Shown here: positions 43,612 through 53,242 of the stretch, in pieces
How positions within the stretch are numbered: position 1 is the first letter of the stretch
How the letters are laid out: every line of letters starts with the position of its first letter
Source of the DNA: Brevibacterium sp. 239c
GTDB taxonomy: Bacteria > Actinomycetota > Actinomycetes > Actinomycetales > Brevibacteriaceae
Assembly: GCF_900169365.1 (NCBI RefSeq)
Contig: NZ_FXZH01000005.1
Span: forward strand, 62,001-126,000
Length of the DNA stretch: 64,000 bases
Reading direction: 5' to 3'
The notes under the pieces: generated by a model
Databases searched by the model: none
The model's input: the letters and a program-made list of their open reading frames with translations, nothing else
Told to the model about the DNA's origin: nothing
Position numbers and translations under genes: made by a program

Positions 43612-44265
43612 TCAATACGTTCCGGTCCCGCACAACGAACGGACCTCGTGGACGTTCTCGTCGAAGACCGTGCTGAACGAATAGTCGGTTCCTTCGCGAA
43701 GAAGCATGTGTGCGGTTGCAGCGTCGAGGAGGTCGAGGTCGGCGTGCACGTCGGCACCCGCCGACGTCGCTGCGACTACTGCGTCGACATCACCGGCTGT
43801 GAGTGCATGTACGACACGGGCGTCTGCCTCCGCTGCGCCGGGCACTGGTGCCAGTGGAGCGTTTTCGGACGCAGCGACGGACAGGTCGATGGGAATCATC
43901 AGGTCATCTGTGCTGCCCAGCGTGCCGATTCGAACACCACAGGAATGAGCGTGGAGGAGCGCCACTGCTATGGCCGGATGCGCGGATTCACTGGCGGCAC
44001 GCTCGGCAGGATTGAGCGCGGACACGGTCCCAACCCAGTCCTCGCCTTCGAGCAGCTCATTCGTTCGGGTATCAATGCCACGATCGATGCCCAGCCCGCC
44101 GAGGCCGGCTACGGGAGGCAGCTCGCGCACCGGAAGCGCCCACTTCGTCTTGGTCTGCAGAATGGATTCGATGACAGTTCGCAAAGGTCCGATCTGCGCG
44201 GATTCTGCCAGGTCCACACCGTCTAAGAGGATCGGTGCGGCCGGGATGATCACAAATTCGGGCAT
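43612..44265 (-). CDS. Class III extradiol dioxygenase-like (LigB-fold) protein
   Basis: 217 aa. It opens MPEFVIIPAAPILLDGVD and has an alpha/beta layout like the LigB subunit family (AIAVALLHAHSCGVRIGTLG, ALTAGDVDAVVAATSAGADVHADLDLL). Only some of the histidines expected for the Fe(II) site can be recognised, so catalysis is doubtful. ATG 44265 is separated from the miaB stop by one base (TGA-G-ATG), so the two are coupled. The gene is a constant partner of miaA-miaB in actinobacteria, which suggests a role near tRNA A37 modification; its real function is unknown. Confidence 0.75.
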   Translation of the reverse strand: MPEFVIIPAAPILLDGVDLAESAQIGPLRTVIESILQTKTKWALPVRELPPVAGLGGLGIDRGIDTRTNELLEGEDWVGTVSALNPAERAASESAHPAIAVALLHAHSCGVRIGTLGSTDDLMIPIDLSVAASENAPLAPVPGAAEADARVVHALTAGDVDAVVAATSAGADVHADLDLLDAATAHMLLREGTDYSFSTVFDENVHEVRSLCGTGTY

Positions 44266-44266
44266 C

Positions 44267-45763
44267 TCAGCCGCGGGTGCGGATGGTCGGCATCCCCAGA
44301 TTCGTGGATCCGGCACTTGTCTGTCCCGGCGCTGGGGCTCCACAGCTGTCCGCCTGTGCCCGGTCATAGGCATCGCCTGCTCGGGAGGGACGTACCGCGA
44401 AGCCGGAGTCGGCCAAGAGGAAGAATGGTTTGGCTTCGGTCACGGTGGCGGTGACGAAGTCGCCGGGACGCGGCATATCGATTCCGTCAGGGATCCCCAC
44501 GTGGACGAGTCGGTTGTCTGCCGCGCGGCCGGTGAGTCGTGGTGAGTCATCGTGTGGTCTGGTCGTGACGAGCACTTCGATCTCGCGGCCGACCTGTACC
44601 TTGTTCTCCTCCCAGGAGATCTCGTCCTGGAGCGCAGTCAGTCGCTCGAAGCGTTCCTGCACGATGTGCTTGGGGACCTGATCGTCCATCGTGGCGGCGG
44701 GAGTGCCGGGTCGTATCGAGTACTGGAAGGTGAAGGCCTGTGAGAAGCGGGCACGACGGACGATGTCCATGGTGCCGAGGAAGTCTTCTTCGGTCTCCCC
44801 TGGGAATCCGACGATGATGTCGGTGGTGATCGCTGCATGCGGGATCTTCTCGCGCACGGAGTCGAGGATGCGCATGAACCTGCTGGTGCGGTAGGACCGG
44901 CGCATGGATTTCAGAATCGAGTCGGAGCCGGACTGCAGCGGCATGTGCAGCTGCGGCATGACGGTCGGCGTCTCTGCCATGGCCTCGATGACGTCATCGG
45001 AGAATGAGGCAGGATGCGGGCTGGTGAAGCGCACACGTTCGATGCCCTCGACCTTGCCCACGGCGCGCAGCAGTTTCGCGAATGCTCCCTTGTCCCTGAA
45101 TTCGGCACCATAGGAGTTCACGTTCTGGCCCAGAAGCGTGACTTCGACGACGCCGTCGGCCACGAGCGCTTCGACCTCAGCCAAGATGTCGCCGGGTCTG
45201 CGGTCCTTCTCCTTGCCGCGCAGGCTGGGAACGATGCAGAAAGTGCAGGAATTGTTGCATCCGACCGAAATCGAGACCCACCCGGAATGCTGTGATTCGC
45301 GGCGGCTGGGCAGAGTGGATGGAAAGACGTCGAGGCTCTCGAGGATCTCGACTTGGGCTTCCTGGTTGTGACGTGCTCGTTCGAGCAGTGCCGGCAGCGA
45401 TCCCATATTGTGGGTGCCGAAGACGACGTCGACCCAGGGGGCCTTCTTGACGATCGTGTCCCGATCCTTCTGTGCCATGCAGCCGCCGACTGCGATCTGG
45501 AAATCAGGGTTGCGTTCCTTGATGTGCGCCAACTGACCGAGGTTTCCGTAGAGACGGTTGTCCGCGTTCTCGCGGACCGCGCAGGTGTTGAAGACGATGA
45601 CGTCGGCTTGGTCATCGGTGTCTGCGGGAACATAGCCCGCATCATCGAGAAGTCCGGACAGCCGTTCGGAATCGTGGACATTCATCTGGCAGCCGTAGGT
45701 CTTCACCTCGTAGCTGCGCGGTGATTTCTCGGTGGAGGTGGGTGCATCAATCAGTTCAGTCAT
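44267..45763 (-). CDS. miaB: tRNA-2-methylthio-N6-dimethylallyladenosine synthase
   Basis: 498 aa radical-SAM methylthiotransferase. The N-terminal UPF0004 cluster cysteines lie in [25 protein letters not shown] and VGGCMAQ. The radical-SAM CxxxCxxC is in [20 protein letters not shown], and a TRAM domain closes the body ([13 protein letters not shown] ... [13 protein letters not shown]). It converts i6A37 to ms2i6A37. A C-terminal extension of about 30 aa follows the TRAM domain. First gene of miaB-dioxygenase-like-miaA. Confidence 0.96.
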   Translation of the reverse strand: MTELIDAPTSTEKSPRSYEVKTYGCQMNVHDSERLSGLLDDAGYVPADTDDQADVIVFNTCAVRENADNRLYGNLGQLAHIKERNPDFQIAVGGCMAQKDRDTIVKKAPWVDVVFGTHNMGSLPALLERARHNQEAQVEILESLDVFPSTLPSRRESQHSGWVSISVGCNNSCTFCIVPSLRGKEKDRRPGDILAEVEALVADGVVEVTLLGQNVNSYGAEFRDKGAFAKLLRAVGKVEGIERVRFTSPHPASFSDDVIEAMAETPTVMPQLHMPLQSGSDSILKSMRRSYRTSRFMRILDSVREKIPHAAITTDIIVGFPGETEEDFLGTMDIVRRARFSQAFTFQYSIRPGTPAATMDDQVPKHIVQERFERLTALQDEISWEENKVQVGREIEVLVTTRPHDDSPRLTGRAADNRLVHVGIPDGIDMPRPGDFVTATVTEAKPFFLLADSGFAVRPSRAGDAYDRAQADSCGAPAPGQTSAGSTNLGMPTIRTRG

Positions 45764-45802
45764 GGCGAAACTATTCTAACTGTTGTCTGTCATCGGCGAA
45801 GC

Positions 45803-46549
45803 TCAGTCTTCGGCGAGGACTTCGCGTGTCACCTTGATACAGATTGAGGATGCGAATCCGCGTCGTGCGAGCATGCCCAGGATTCGCCGCTCACGGACCT
45901 CGTAGTCGAGTCCGCGTGTCGATGCGGCCTTCTTCTCGGCGACCTGGCGGGCGAGGTCGTCTTCCCCGTCCACATCCTCGACGGCGTCGGAAACGATCTC
46001 TGCGGGCAGGCCCTTTTTGTTCAGTTCTCGTTTGAGCGCGGTGCGGGACAGTTTTCGACGTTCCCTGTGAGCTCGGACGTAACGGTGTGCGAACTCTTCG
46101 TCGTTGAGGAGTCGTGACTTCTGCAGTTTGGCAATGAGTTCGTCGACTGCTTCGGGCAGGAAATCGCGCTTGAGCAGTTTGTCCCGCAGTTCGCCGCTGG
46201 CGTGATCGCGCATGGCCAGCATGTTCATGGCCGTCTTCTTCGCCTTCGCATAGGAGGCGTCGAAGTCCAGCGGCTCATCGTCGTCATCGAATGACAGCGC
46301 GTCGGCGAATGAGGGAACGTCCTCAGATGGTGCAGCACCCACACCCATCGGAGACTCCGACGCCGAGACAGTGTCCGCGAAGTACTCGGGCTCCCCTTCG
46401 GCGTGGCGTTGGTCGATCTCGGTGATGGCTTCGCGCAGCTGCGTCAGCTTCGCGCTCGGCGCATCTGATCTCGCCGAGTCGCCCCCGTGGGGACGTGACT
46501 CGGCGAGATCGCTGTCGCGATCGATCGGATCAGGAAACTTCGACGTCAT
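45803..46549 (-). CDS. recX: RecA regulatory protein RecX
   Basis: 248 aa. The C-terminal 150 residues are the three-helix-repeat RecX fold: [58 protein letters not shown] and [15 protein letters not shown]. The N-terminal 95 residues are acidic and low in predicted structure, an unusually long extension. It limits RecA filament extension. It overlaps the recA 3' end by 20 nt, the usual coupling. Confidence 0.92.
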   Translation of the reverse strand: MTSKFPDPIDRDSDLAESRPHGGDSARSDAPSAKLTQLREAITEIDQRHAEGEPEYFADTVSASESPMGVGAAPSEDVPSFADALSFDDDDEPLDFDASYAKAKKTAMNMLAMRDHASGELRDKLLKRDFLPEAVDELIAKLQKSRLLNDEEFAHRYVRAHRERRKLSRTALKRELNKKGLPAEIVSDAVEDVDGEDDLARQVAEKKAASTRGLDYEVRERRILGMLARRGFASSICIKVTREVLAED

Positions 46550-47642
46550 CCGATTTCGAGCTCTCTGCTGCGCTGCCCTCGGCCTTGTCGGCTCCTGCCT
46601 CAGCTTCAGGCTCGTCGACCTTGATCAGACCCATCTTGTGTTTGATCTTGAGTTCGATCTCCTCGGCCAGTCCTGGGTTGTCGCGCAGGAAGTTGCGCAC
46701 GTTTTCCTTGCCCTGGCCCAGCTGGTCACCGTCGTAGGTGAACCATGATCCGGATTTGCGGATGATGCCGTTATCGACGCCCATATCGATGAGGCTGCCC
46801 TCACGGGAGATGCCCTGGCCATAGATGATGTCGAACTCGGCCTGCTTGAACGGCGGTGCGATCTTGTTCTTGACGATCTTGGCGCGGGTGCGGTTGCCGA
46901 CCGCGTCCTGGCCTTCCTTCAAAGTCTCGATGCGTCGCACGTCGATGCGCACGGAGGCGTAGAACTTCAGTGCCTTACCACCAGAGGTGGTCTCCGGTGA
47001 ACCGAAGAAGACGCCGACCTTCTCACGCAGCTGGTTGATGAAGATCGCGGTGGTCTTCGACTGAGACAGGGCGCCCGCGATCTTACGCAGTGCCTGCGAC
47101 ATCAGTCGCGCCTGGAGGCCCACATGGCTGTCGCCCATCTCGCCTTCGATCTCGGCCTTCGGCACGAGGGCCGCGACGGAGTCGATGACGATGACGTCGA
47201 GCGCTCCGGAGCGGATGAGCATATCGGCGATCTCGAGTGCCTGCTCACCGGTGTCCGGCTGGGACACGAGGAGCTGGTCGGTGTCGACGCCGAGCTTCTT
47301 CGCGTATTCCGGATCTAGGGCGTGCTCAGCATCGATGAATGCTGCGATTCCGCCCGTCTTCTGAGCATTGGCGACAGCGTGCAGGGCCACTGTTGTCTTA
47401 CCCGAGGATTCCGGGCCGTAGATCTCGACGACGCGGCCGCGGGGCAGACCGCCGATGCCCAGAGCGATGTCGAGTGCGATGGAACCGGTGGGGATGCAGG
47501 CGATGGGTTCACGAACCCCTTCGCCCAGACGCATGATCGCGCCCTTGCCGTAGTTGCGGTCGATCTGTCCCAGCGCGGCGTCGAGCGCCTTCGACTTATC
47601 GCCGCCGGTAGGGATCTGCAGGTTCTTCGGTGTACGAGCCAT
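46530..47642 (-). CDS. recA: Recombinase RecA
   Basis: 370 aa. Walker A GPESSGKT at residues 76-83, Walker [14 protein letters not shown]1/L2 loop region [31 protein letters not shown] and an acidic C-terminal tail are all complete; no intein. It drives strand exchange and LexA cleavage. AGGAGAG precedes the ATG. A LexA box lies 144 bp upstream. Expressed with recX. Confidence 0.98.
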   Translation of the reverse strand: MARTPKNLQIPTGGDKSKALDAALGQIDRNYGKGAIMRLGEGVREPIACIPTGSIALDIALGIGGLPRGRVVEIYGPESSGKTTVALHAVANAQKTGGIAAFIDAEHALDPEYAKKLGVDTDQLLVSQPDTGEQALEIADMLIRSGALDVIVIDSVAALVPKAEIEGEMGDSHVGLQARLMSQALRKIAGALSQSKTTAIFINQLREKVGVFFGSPETTSGGKALKFYASVRIDVRRIETLKEGQDAVGNRTRAKIVKNKIAPPFKQAEFDIIYGQGISREGSLIDMGVDNGIIRKSGSWFTYDGDQLGQGKENVRNFLRDNPGLAEEIELKIKHKMGLIKVDEPEAEAGADKAEGSAAESSKSDDVEVS

Positions 47643-48009
47643 GGTCTCTCCTAAAAGTTTCGTTATCCGTTGAGACCAAGGCTAGAAGGTGGCACTGACA
47701 TAACAACAGAGGAACGAATTCCCCCGTGGATAATCGGCCACTCATGGTCACAGGTCCCGTGAATCATTACCAGCATAACCGACATGGGAACAAGTGTTCT
47801 ATATGTCGGTGCGTGTCGCGCTTTTTTGCACCGTCCGCCGCTCCCCGACCTGAAGATCGATGCTGGTTGGATCGAGTGATTTCGCCGTGCCCGTCGGTTT
47901 GACTGCCGTACCGGTGAGACTGCGTGCCTTGCCAGTCAGCACGAAGCAGCGTTGAGATGAACAGAAGCGAGGAGCAGCCGTGGGAAGGATGGCGCTGGAC
48001 AGTCAGATC
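47643..48009. other. 367-bp spacer upstream of recA
   Basis: It holds the recA leader, the LexA box (47786-47801) and the DUF3046 3' flank. From about 47820 to 48009 I see nothing supportable. Confidence 0.5.
47779..47809. promoter_or_regulatory. recA LexA box inside a larger inverted repeat
   Basis: The LexA box GAAC-AAGT-GTTC (47788-47799) is flanked by CCGACAT (47779-47785) and its exact complement ATGTCGG (47803-47809). On the minus strand, TTGTTC inside the box could serve as -35 with GTAATG 17 bases on. Confidence 0.75.
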
Positions 48010-48237
48010 CTAGAACGGACGTGAACGTGGCTTCTCTTTGCCCAGTCGACGAGATTCAGGTACGCCCGAGGCGTCACAGACTGCAGTCCAGATGTCCCGG
48101 GGTTCGACGCCTGCACTGAATGCCTCTTCGGCGGTGCGAGAGCCCAGGCTGCTCAGGGCGAGGTCTGTATGCAGTGATGCGGCTCGAGCTTCGCCGAATT
48201 CCTCATTCATCAGAACCCAGTAGAGGGTGTGCCGCAT
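48010..48237 (-). CDS. DUF3046 protein
   Basis: 75 aa. [32 protein letters not shown] and the central EEAFSAGVEPRDIWTAVCDASGVPES match DUF3046, a short family found beside recA in actinobacteria. The function is unknown. Its ATG shares one base with the stop of the clgR-like gene (TAATG). Confidence 0.85.
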   Translation of the reverse strand: MRHTLYWVLMNEEFGEARAASLHTDLALSSLGSRTAEEAFSAGVEPRDIWTAVCDASGVPESRRLGKEKPRSRPF

Positions 48238-48566
48238 TACGGCTTGGCTGCCAGTCGTGGCACGGTGTATCCACCGGGGCGACCGAGGATCTTGTCGGAG
48301 AGTTCCTGTGGAATGGTGTCGGGGATTTCGACGCCCTCCTCCAGTGCGAAACGGTCGGAGACCGATGACAGCAGAGCCGACAACGGCAGGTCGAGGGCTT
48401 CACAGATCGCGGAGAGGAGCTCAGAGGAGGCTTCCTTCTGTCCGCGTTCGATTTCGCTGAGGTAGCCCAGCGAAACGCTGGCCCCCGTAGAGACATCGCG
48501 CAGGGTCCGCCCCTGGCGCCGACGGACGGAGCGCAGTGCGTCACCGATTTCAACTCTCAGTAGCAT
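48237..48566 (-). CDS. clgR: ClgR-like XRE-family transcriptional regulator
   Basis: 109 aa. The HTH region [58 protein letters not shown] is close to Streptomyces/Corynebacterium ClgR, the activator of clpP and other proteostasis genes. ClgR proteins often end in a C-terminal degron ending in AA; here the end is RLAAKP, so turnover may differ. GAGGAGG lies 8 nt before the ATG. First in clgR-DUF3046, downstream of cinA. Confidence 0.88.
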   Translation of the reverse strand: MLLRVEIGDALRSVRRRQGRTLRDVSTGASVSLGYLSEIERGQKEASSELLSAICEALDLPLSALLSSVSDRFALEEGVEIPDTIPQELSDKILGRPGGYTVPRLAAKP

Positions 48567-48762
48567 TGCGCGTCCCTCCTCTTGTCTCCGCGAACAGTCT
48601 TGATGGTGTACTCAACTTTACAACCCGGTCGTTGCCGAGCGCCAACCTGGGTGTGTGACCTGATGGTTTTGCCAGTCCATTCGAAGGTACCGGTGCGTGT
48701 TCGTCCAATTGCCATTGCTTCGTTAACTGCGCCGAGGCTGTACTTATTCCACGGCGCCGGAA

Positions 48763-49287
48763 TCATGATTGGTTCGCGTCATCGGCTTCGGGTCCGAACG
48801 CCATCTGTGTGGCGAAGTCGTCGAGGTCTGCCACCATGGCCGCCACCGTCTGACTGCGGATCGCGTCCCGGTCCCCAAAGAAATGGTGCTCGCTGACCTG
48901 CGCCTTTCCGGCGAAGGCGATGGCGGTGTAGACAAGACCGACCGGCTTGTCGTCCTGTGGTTCGGGTCCGGCGACTCCCGTGCAGGCCACCCCGATGTCG
49001 GCGACGCATTCCCTGGCTGCGCCGGCCGCCATCTGAGCTGCGACGACTTCGTCGACGGGGCCGGTCTCCTCAAGCTGCTTGGCATCGACTCCGGCCAGGC
49101 GCGATTTCAGGTCGGTGGCATAGGTGATGAGTCCGCCGCGGACGACTGCAGAGGCACCAGGAATGTCGACGAGTGTGGCCACGAAGCGACCACCGGTCAG
49201 CGATTCTGCTCCGGCGATCGAAAGTCCCACCTGTTTGCAGGTGGTGATGAGATGCTGGCTTCGGGCGAAGAGTTCTGTCTCGTTCAC
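48763..49287 (-). CDS. cinA: CinA C-terminal domain amidohydrolase (PncC-type)
   Basis: 174 aa, single CinA_C domain. SIAGAESLTGGRFVATLVDIPGASAVVRGGLITYATDLKSRLAG and VACTGVAGPEPQDDKPVGLVY hold the conserved Ser/Thr and Lys region of nicotinamide-mononucleotide amidohydrolases. The N-terminal molybdopterin-binding half of full CinA is absent, as usual in actinobacteria. GTG 49287 is 4 nt after the pgsA stop; upstream in-frame ATGs lie within pgsA. Confidence 0.9.
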   Translation of the reverse strand: MNETELFARSQHLITTCKQVGLSIAGAESLTGGRFVATLVDIPGASAVVRGGLITYATDLKSRLAGVDAKQLEETGPVDEVVAAQMAAGAARECVADIGVACTGVAGPEPQDDKPVGLVYTAIAFAGKAQVSEHHFFGDRDAIRSQTVAAMVADLDDFATQMAFGPEADDANQS

Positions 49288-49291
49288 AGGC

Positions 49292-50011
49292 TCACTTCGG
49301 GTCCGGACCGGTTGGATTGGCCGAGGAAGGACCATCCCCGGACGGACGGTCAGCCGAGGGACCGCCGGCAGCAGTCTCGCCTCCTCCACGTGAGTCCTTG
49401 GCCAGTTTTGCCGCCTGGACACAGTAGTCGATTCCTGTCACAACAGTGACGATGATGGCCGCGACCAGGGTCAGCCAGGCCAGGATCAACAGTGCGAAGG
49501 TCACGCCTTCGGGAACGATCTGCGCCACAGGGCGCAGCAGCAGGAACAGCCCGATGGCGACGGTCTGCAGCACCGTCTTGATCTTGCCGCCTCTGGACGC
49601 GGGCATGACGGCGATGCGGATCATGAAGAAGCGCAGCACGGTGATGCCCAGTTCACGGATGAGGATGATGACGGGAACCCACCAAGGGATCTCCGTGATC
49701 ACAGCGAGGCCGATGAGTGCCGCCGCCATAAGGGACTTGTCAGCGATCGGGTCGGCGATCTTGCCGAAGTTCGTGATCAGGTTGTATTTGCGGGCCAGAT
49801 CTCCGTCGAGCTTATCCGTGGCCATCGCCAGCAGGAAGACGGCCAGCGCCCACCACCGCATGGTCATGTCCTGGCCGCCATCGACCAAGAGAAGGACGAG
49901 GAAGACGGGGACGAGCAGGATCCGCAGCACGGTCAGGGCATTGGGAACATTCCACGGGCTGGGCTCTGCCGGTGCGGGTCCCGGGGCGCTGTTCTCTGGT
50001 CGATCATTCAC
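49292..50011 (-). CDS. pgsA: CDP-diacylglycerol-glycerol-3-phosphate 3-phosphatidyltransferase
   Basis: 239 aa. It is an integral membrane CDP-alcohol phosphatidyltransferase with the signature DGDLARKYNLITNFGKIADPIADK and about five membrane spans (NALTVLRILLVPVFLVLLLV and others). It makes phosphatidylglycerophosphate. N- and C-terminal Pro/Ser/Gly-rich extensions are disordered. In this neighbourhood (ftsK-pgsA-cinA-clgR) it is the canonical PgsA. Confidence 0.93.
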   Translation of the reverse strand: MNDRPENSAPGPAPAEPSPWNVPNALTVLRILLVPVFLVLLLVDGGQDMTMRWWALAVFLLAMATDKLDGDLARKYNLITNFGKIADPIADKSLMAAALIGLAVITEIPWWVPVIILIRELGITVLRFFMIRIAVMPASRGGKIKTVLQTVAIGLFLLLRPVAQIVPEGVTFALLILAWLTLVAAIIVTVVTGIDYCVQAAKLAKDSRGGGETAAGGPSADRPSGDGPSSANPTGPDPK

Positions 50012-50041
50012 AGAGCAACCCTATCGGAATGACATGTGAAT

Positions 50042-50083
50042 GGCGTGGAGCCGACCGCTCGTTTCAGCGGTCGGCTCCACGCC
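50042..50083 (-). terminator. Terminator of ftsK
   Basis: An 18-bp perfect stem (50042-50059 / 50066-50083, loop CGTTTC) lies 27 bases past the ftsK stop on the minus strand, separating it from pgsA. Confidence 0.8.
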
Positions 50084-50110
50084 GTTCTCAGTTCTGCTTT
50101 GCGGTGGGAG

Positions 50111-53035
50111 TCAGCGACCGGTCAGTGACCAGGCGTCCTCTCCGCTGGTCTCAACGACTTCCAAGCCGGTCTCGGGGTCGACGTCGCCGATATGCAGATC
50201 GTCGGCATGCCCGACTCCCGCCGAGTAACGGTCGTTGGCACCAGAACCTGCTGACCTCCCCGAAGTGTTCGTTCCTGAATCTCCGAAGTCGTCGAACTCC
50301 TCGTCGTAGTCTGCGGCGGCCGACGCTCCGCTCGCACCCTGCGTGCTGTGACCCGCGCCGTAGCCCGAGCCGTCGTCGTCCGAGCCGCCGCCACCGCCTG
50401 ATGCCGGGTTCGGGTCCTCGTCGGGTGGGGTCTCGCCCTTGATGATCGCCAGTGTGCCTGGCAGATCCTCGGGACGGACCAACACGTCACGTGCCTTCGA
50501 ACCTTCGGAGGGTCCGACGATGCCACGTGATTCCATGAGGTCCATGAGTCGCCCGGCCTTGGCGAAGCCGACGCGCAGTTTGCGCTGCAGCATCGAGGTC
50601 GAACCGAACTGTGTGGTCACAACCTGTTCGGCCGCCTGGAGCAGCAGTTCGAGATCGTCGCCGATCTCCTCATCGATCTGTTTCGTCGGCTTCTCCACCG
50701 CGACATCTTCACGGTAGTTCGGCTTGAGTTCGCCCTTGACGTGTTCGACGACCTTTTCGATCTCGGACTCGTTGACCCAAGCGCCCTGGACGCGCATCGG
50801 CTTGGCAGCACCCATGGGCAGGAACAGTGCGTCACCCTGTCCGATGAGCTTCTCCGCACCGGGCTGATCGAGCACGACTCGGGAGTCAGCCAGCGATGAG
50901 GTGGCGAAGGCCAGCCGTGAAGGTACGTTGGCCTTGATCAGACCGGTGACAACATCGACGCTGGGTCGCTGGGTGGCGAGCACCAGGTGGATGCCTGCCG
51001 CACGTGCCAGCTGGGTGATGCGCTGGATCGAGGCCTCCACGTCGCGCGGCGCGACCATCATCAGGTCGGCGAGCTCGTCGACGACGACCAGCAGGTAGGG
51101 GTAGGGCTGCAGGACCCTTTCGCTTCCGGCCGGAACCTGGACGCGGCCCTCCCGGACGGCCTTGTTGAATTCGTTGATGTGTTTGAACCCGAAGTTCGCG
51201 AGGTCGTCGTAGCGGGCGTCCATTTCGCGTACAACCCATTCGAGCGCCTCGGCGGCCTTCTTGGGGTTCGTGATGATCGGTGTGATGAGGTGTGGAATAC
51301 CCTCATAGATCGTGAGCTCTACGCGCTTCGGGTCGACGAGGATCATGCGCACCTCGTCGGGGGTCGCACGCATCATGATCGAGGTGATCATGGAGTTCAC
51401 GAAGCTCGACTTACCTGCACCGGTGGCACCGGCGACGAGCAGGTGGGGCATCTTCGAGAGGTCGGCAACGACGAATCCGCCTTCGACATCCTTGCCCACG
51501 CCCATGACCAGTGAGTTCTCGGTCTTGCGGGCGGCCTTCGATCGCAGCACATCGCCGAGGGACACGTTCTCACGGTCGGAGTTGGGGATCTCGATGCCGA
51601 TCGCCTTCTTGCCGGGGATCGGCGAGAGGATGCGGACATCGGCGCTGGCCACCGCGTAGGCGATGTTCTTGGACAGCGCTGTGACCTTCTCGACCTTGGT
51701 GCCTGATCCCAGCTCCACCTCGTACCGGGTGACCGTGGGGCCACGTGAGAAGCCGGTGACCTGTGCGTCGATCTTGAACTGTTCGAGTACGTCGCGCAGG
51801 GCTTCGACGACGCGGTCGTTGGCCTCGGAGCGCTCCTTTGCCGGTGGGCCGGGCAGAAGATTGTCGGAGGCAGGCAGGGTGTAGGTGACGTCCCCGGCCA
51901 GAGTCAGCTGCTCGACTCGTTCGGGCAGCTGTTCCGTGGCTGGCGGTGCAGGGTTGTTGGTCACCGGCACCGGCGCCGAGGTGTCACCTGGGGTAGCCTT
52001 CTTCGTCACCGAGGCGGCATCGTCGTCCATGCCGATGGTCTTCTTCAGTGCGGCAGTTTCGCGCTCGGCCTTCGTCGGTCGACGTTCACCGGGTTTGAAC
52101 TGCGGCCGTTCGATGACCGTGGTGTCAGCTTCTTCTTCGCTGACATCGTTTTCGTGGATATAGGCCTTGTCGTAGGCCTTGGTCGTCGTGTCATCGTCGG
52201 GATGTCCGCCCTCGGGCAGGTCGGTCTTCTTTTTCTTGGTCCGACGTTTGCTGCCCATGACGGGTTTGAGGGTGGAGGTGCGCGCGTTGTCGGCGACGAG
52301 GTCGGTCGATTCCTGCCCGTCCTGCTTTTCGGAATTGGGTCGTGCTCCCCCAGTCAGACGCAGGTAGAGATCCATCAGGCGTTTGGGAATCGAACGCACC
52401 GGTGTCGCGGTGATGACCAGCAGGGAGAAGAGCCCGAGCAGGATGAGCAGAGGGACCGCCACATAACTGGTGGTGGCGGTGACCAGTGGTGAGGAGATGA
52501 CGAAGCCGAGCGCCCCTCCCCCGTTGGCCATGGCTTCTGGGGAGTTGGTCAACGTCGGATTGCCTGCGGCAATATGGGCCAGACCCGAGGAAGAGAGGAG
52601 CAGGAGGATGATTCCGATGAGGATCCTGTTATTGCCCCGGTTATCGTCTCCGCGCAGGAACAGTCGAATCGCGTAGCAGGTGAAGATCACTGGCAGCGCC
52701 AGTGCCACTCTGCCGAAGGTGCCCTCGACGATATTGCGGACGACGTCGCTGATCGCGCCGGGGATGTTCCACCATTCGAAGGCCGCGATGATGATTGAGA
52801 GACCGATGAGGAAGAAGGCTGTGCCGTCTCTCTTCGTTGGTGACTGGTCACTCGGTTCGTCGCTGAGGATCTTTCGCGCACGGTTTCCGGCCATGTGGGC
52901 CACTCCCCTCCACGCACCGGTGACAACGTTTGTCCCGGGGTCTTCCTTTGTCCCCGCTTGCCCGGTCCGACCAGCAGCTTTGCGCGCTGTGCCTTTTCCT
53001 TTACCAGAAGCGGGGGAAGTCGTTCTGGTCGCCAT
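50111..53035 (-). CDS. ftsK: DNA translocase FtsK/SpoIIIE
   Basis: 974 aa. A basic N-terminal tail is followed by four membrane spans (about residues 85-240), a long charged linker, and the motor: Walker A VAGATGAGKSSFVNSM, Walker B YLLVVVDELADLMM, LATQRPSVDVVTGLIKANVPSR. A gamma winged helix (TSMLQRKLRVGFAKAGRLMDLMESRGIVGPSEGSKARDVLV) normally binds polar DNA motifs. Unusually, about 110 Gly/Ser/Asp-rich residues follow gamma. ATG 53035 follows TAAGAT by 7 nt. It coordinates chromosome segregation with division. Confidence 0.96.
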   Translation of the reverse strand: MATRTTSPASGKGKGTARKAAGRTGQAGTKEDPGTNVVTGAWRGVAHMAGNRARKILSDEPSDQSPTKRDGTAFFLIGLSIIIAAFEWWNIPGAISDVVRNIVEGTFGRVALALPVIFTCYAIRLFLRGDDNRGNNRILIGIILLLLSSSGLAHIAAGNPTLTNSPEAMANGGGALGFVISSPLVTATTSYVAVPLLILLGLFSLLVITATPVRSIPKRLMDLYLRLTGGARPNSEKQDGQESTDLVADNARTSTLKPVMGSKRRTKKKKTDLPEGGHPDDDTTTKAYDKAYIHENDVSEEEADTTVIERPQFKPGERRPTKAERETAALKKTIGMDDDAASVTKKATPGDTSAPVPVTNNPAPPATEQLPERVEQLTLAGDVTYTLPASDNLLPGPPAKERSEANDRVVEALRDVLEQFKIDAQVTGFSRGPTVTRYEVELGSGTKVEKVTALSKNIAYAVASADVRILSPIPGKKAIGIEIPNSDRENVSLGDVLRSKAARKTENSLVMGVGKDVEGGFVVADLSKMPHLLVAGATGAGKSSFVNSMITSIMMRATPDEVRMILVDPKRVELTIYEGIPHLITPIITNPKKAAEALEWVVREMDARYDDLANFGFKHINEFNKAVREGRVQVPAGSERVLQPYPYLLVVVDELADLMMVAPRDVEASIQRITQLARAAGIHLVLATQRPSVDVVTGLIKANVPSRLAFATSSLADSRVVLDQPGAEKLIGQGDALFLPMGAAKPMRVQGAWVNESEIEKVVEHVKGELKPNYREDVAVEKPTKQIDEEIGDDLELLLQAAEQVVTTQFGSTSMLQRKLRVGFAKAGRLMDLMESRGIVGPSEGSKARDVLVRPEDLPGTLAIIKGETPPDEDPNPASGGGGGSDDDGSGYGAGHSTQGASGASAAADYDEEFDDFGDSGTNTSGRSAGSGANDRYSAGVGHADDLHIGDVDPETGLEVVETSGEDAWSLTGR

Positions 53036-53042
53036 GCTTCTT

Positions 53043-53048
53043 ATCTTA
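53043..53048 (-). promoter_or_regulatory. -10 of ftsK (leaderless)
   Basis: TAAGAT on the minus strand ends 7 nt before ATG 53035; TGGGCA 17 bases upstream is a weak -35. Confidence 0.45.
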
Positions 53049-53242
53049 GGGCGATTATGCGCTCCTGCCCAGTAAATCCGCAGGGTTCGGCGCGCCATAA
53101 GAGGGGTGGAAACTGGCGAATATCCACGTCAGACCCTACGTGCAATGAAGACGAACTCACGGCCGAGGCGGTGGAATACGTCGTGTCCTCAGTCCAGCCT
53201 TCCCCGGCTCGCAGCGCGCGTCATGATAGCTATCGCTCATGG

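Noticed and set aside
47980..48024. GAGGAG followed by GTG opening a 15-codon plus-strand frame
   Set aside because: Very short, overlaps the DUF3046 3' end and has no further support.
48557..48766. 69-aa minus-strand frame between clgR and cinA
   Set aside because: No recognisable family, no ribosome binding site, and it overlaps the clgR start; it is probably the clgR promoter region.
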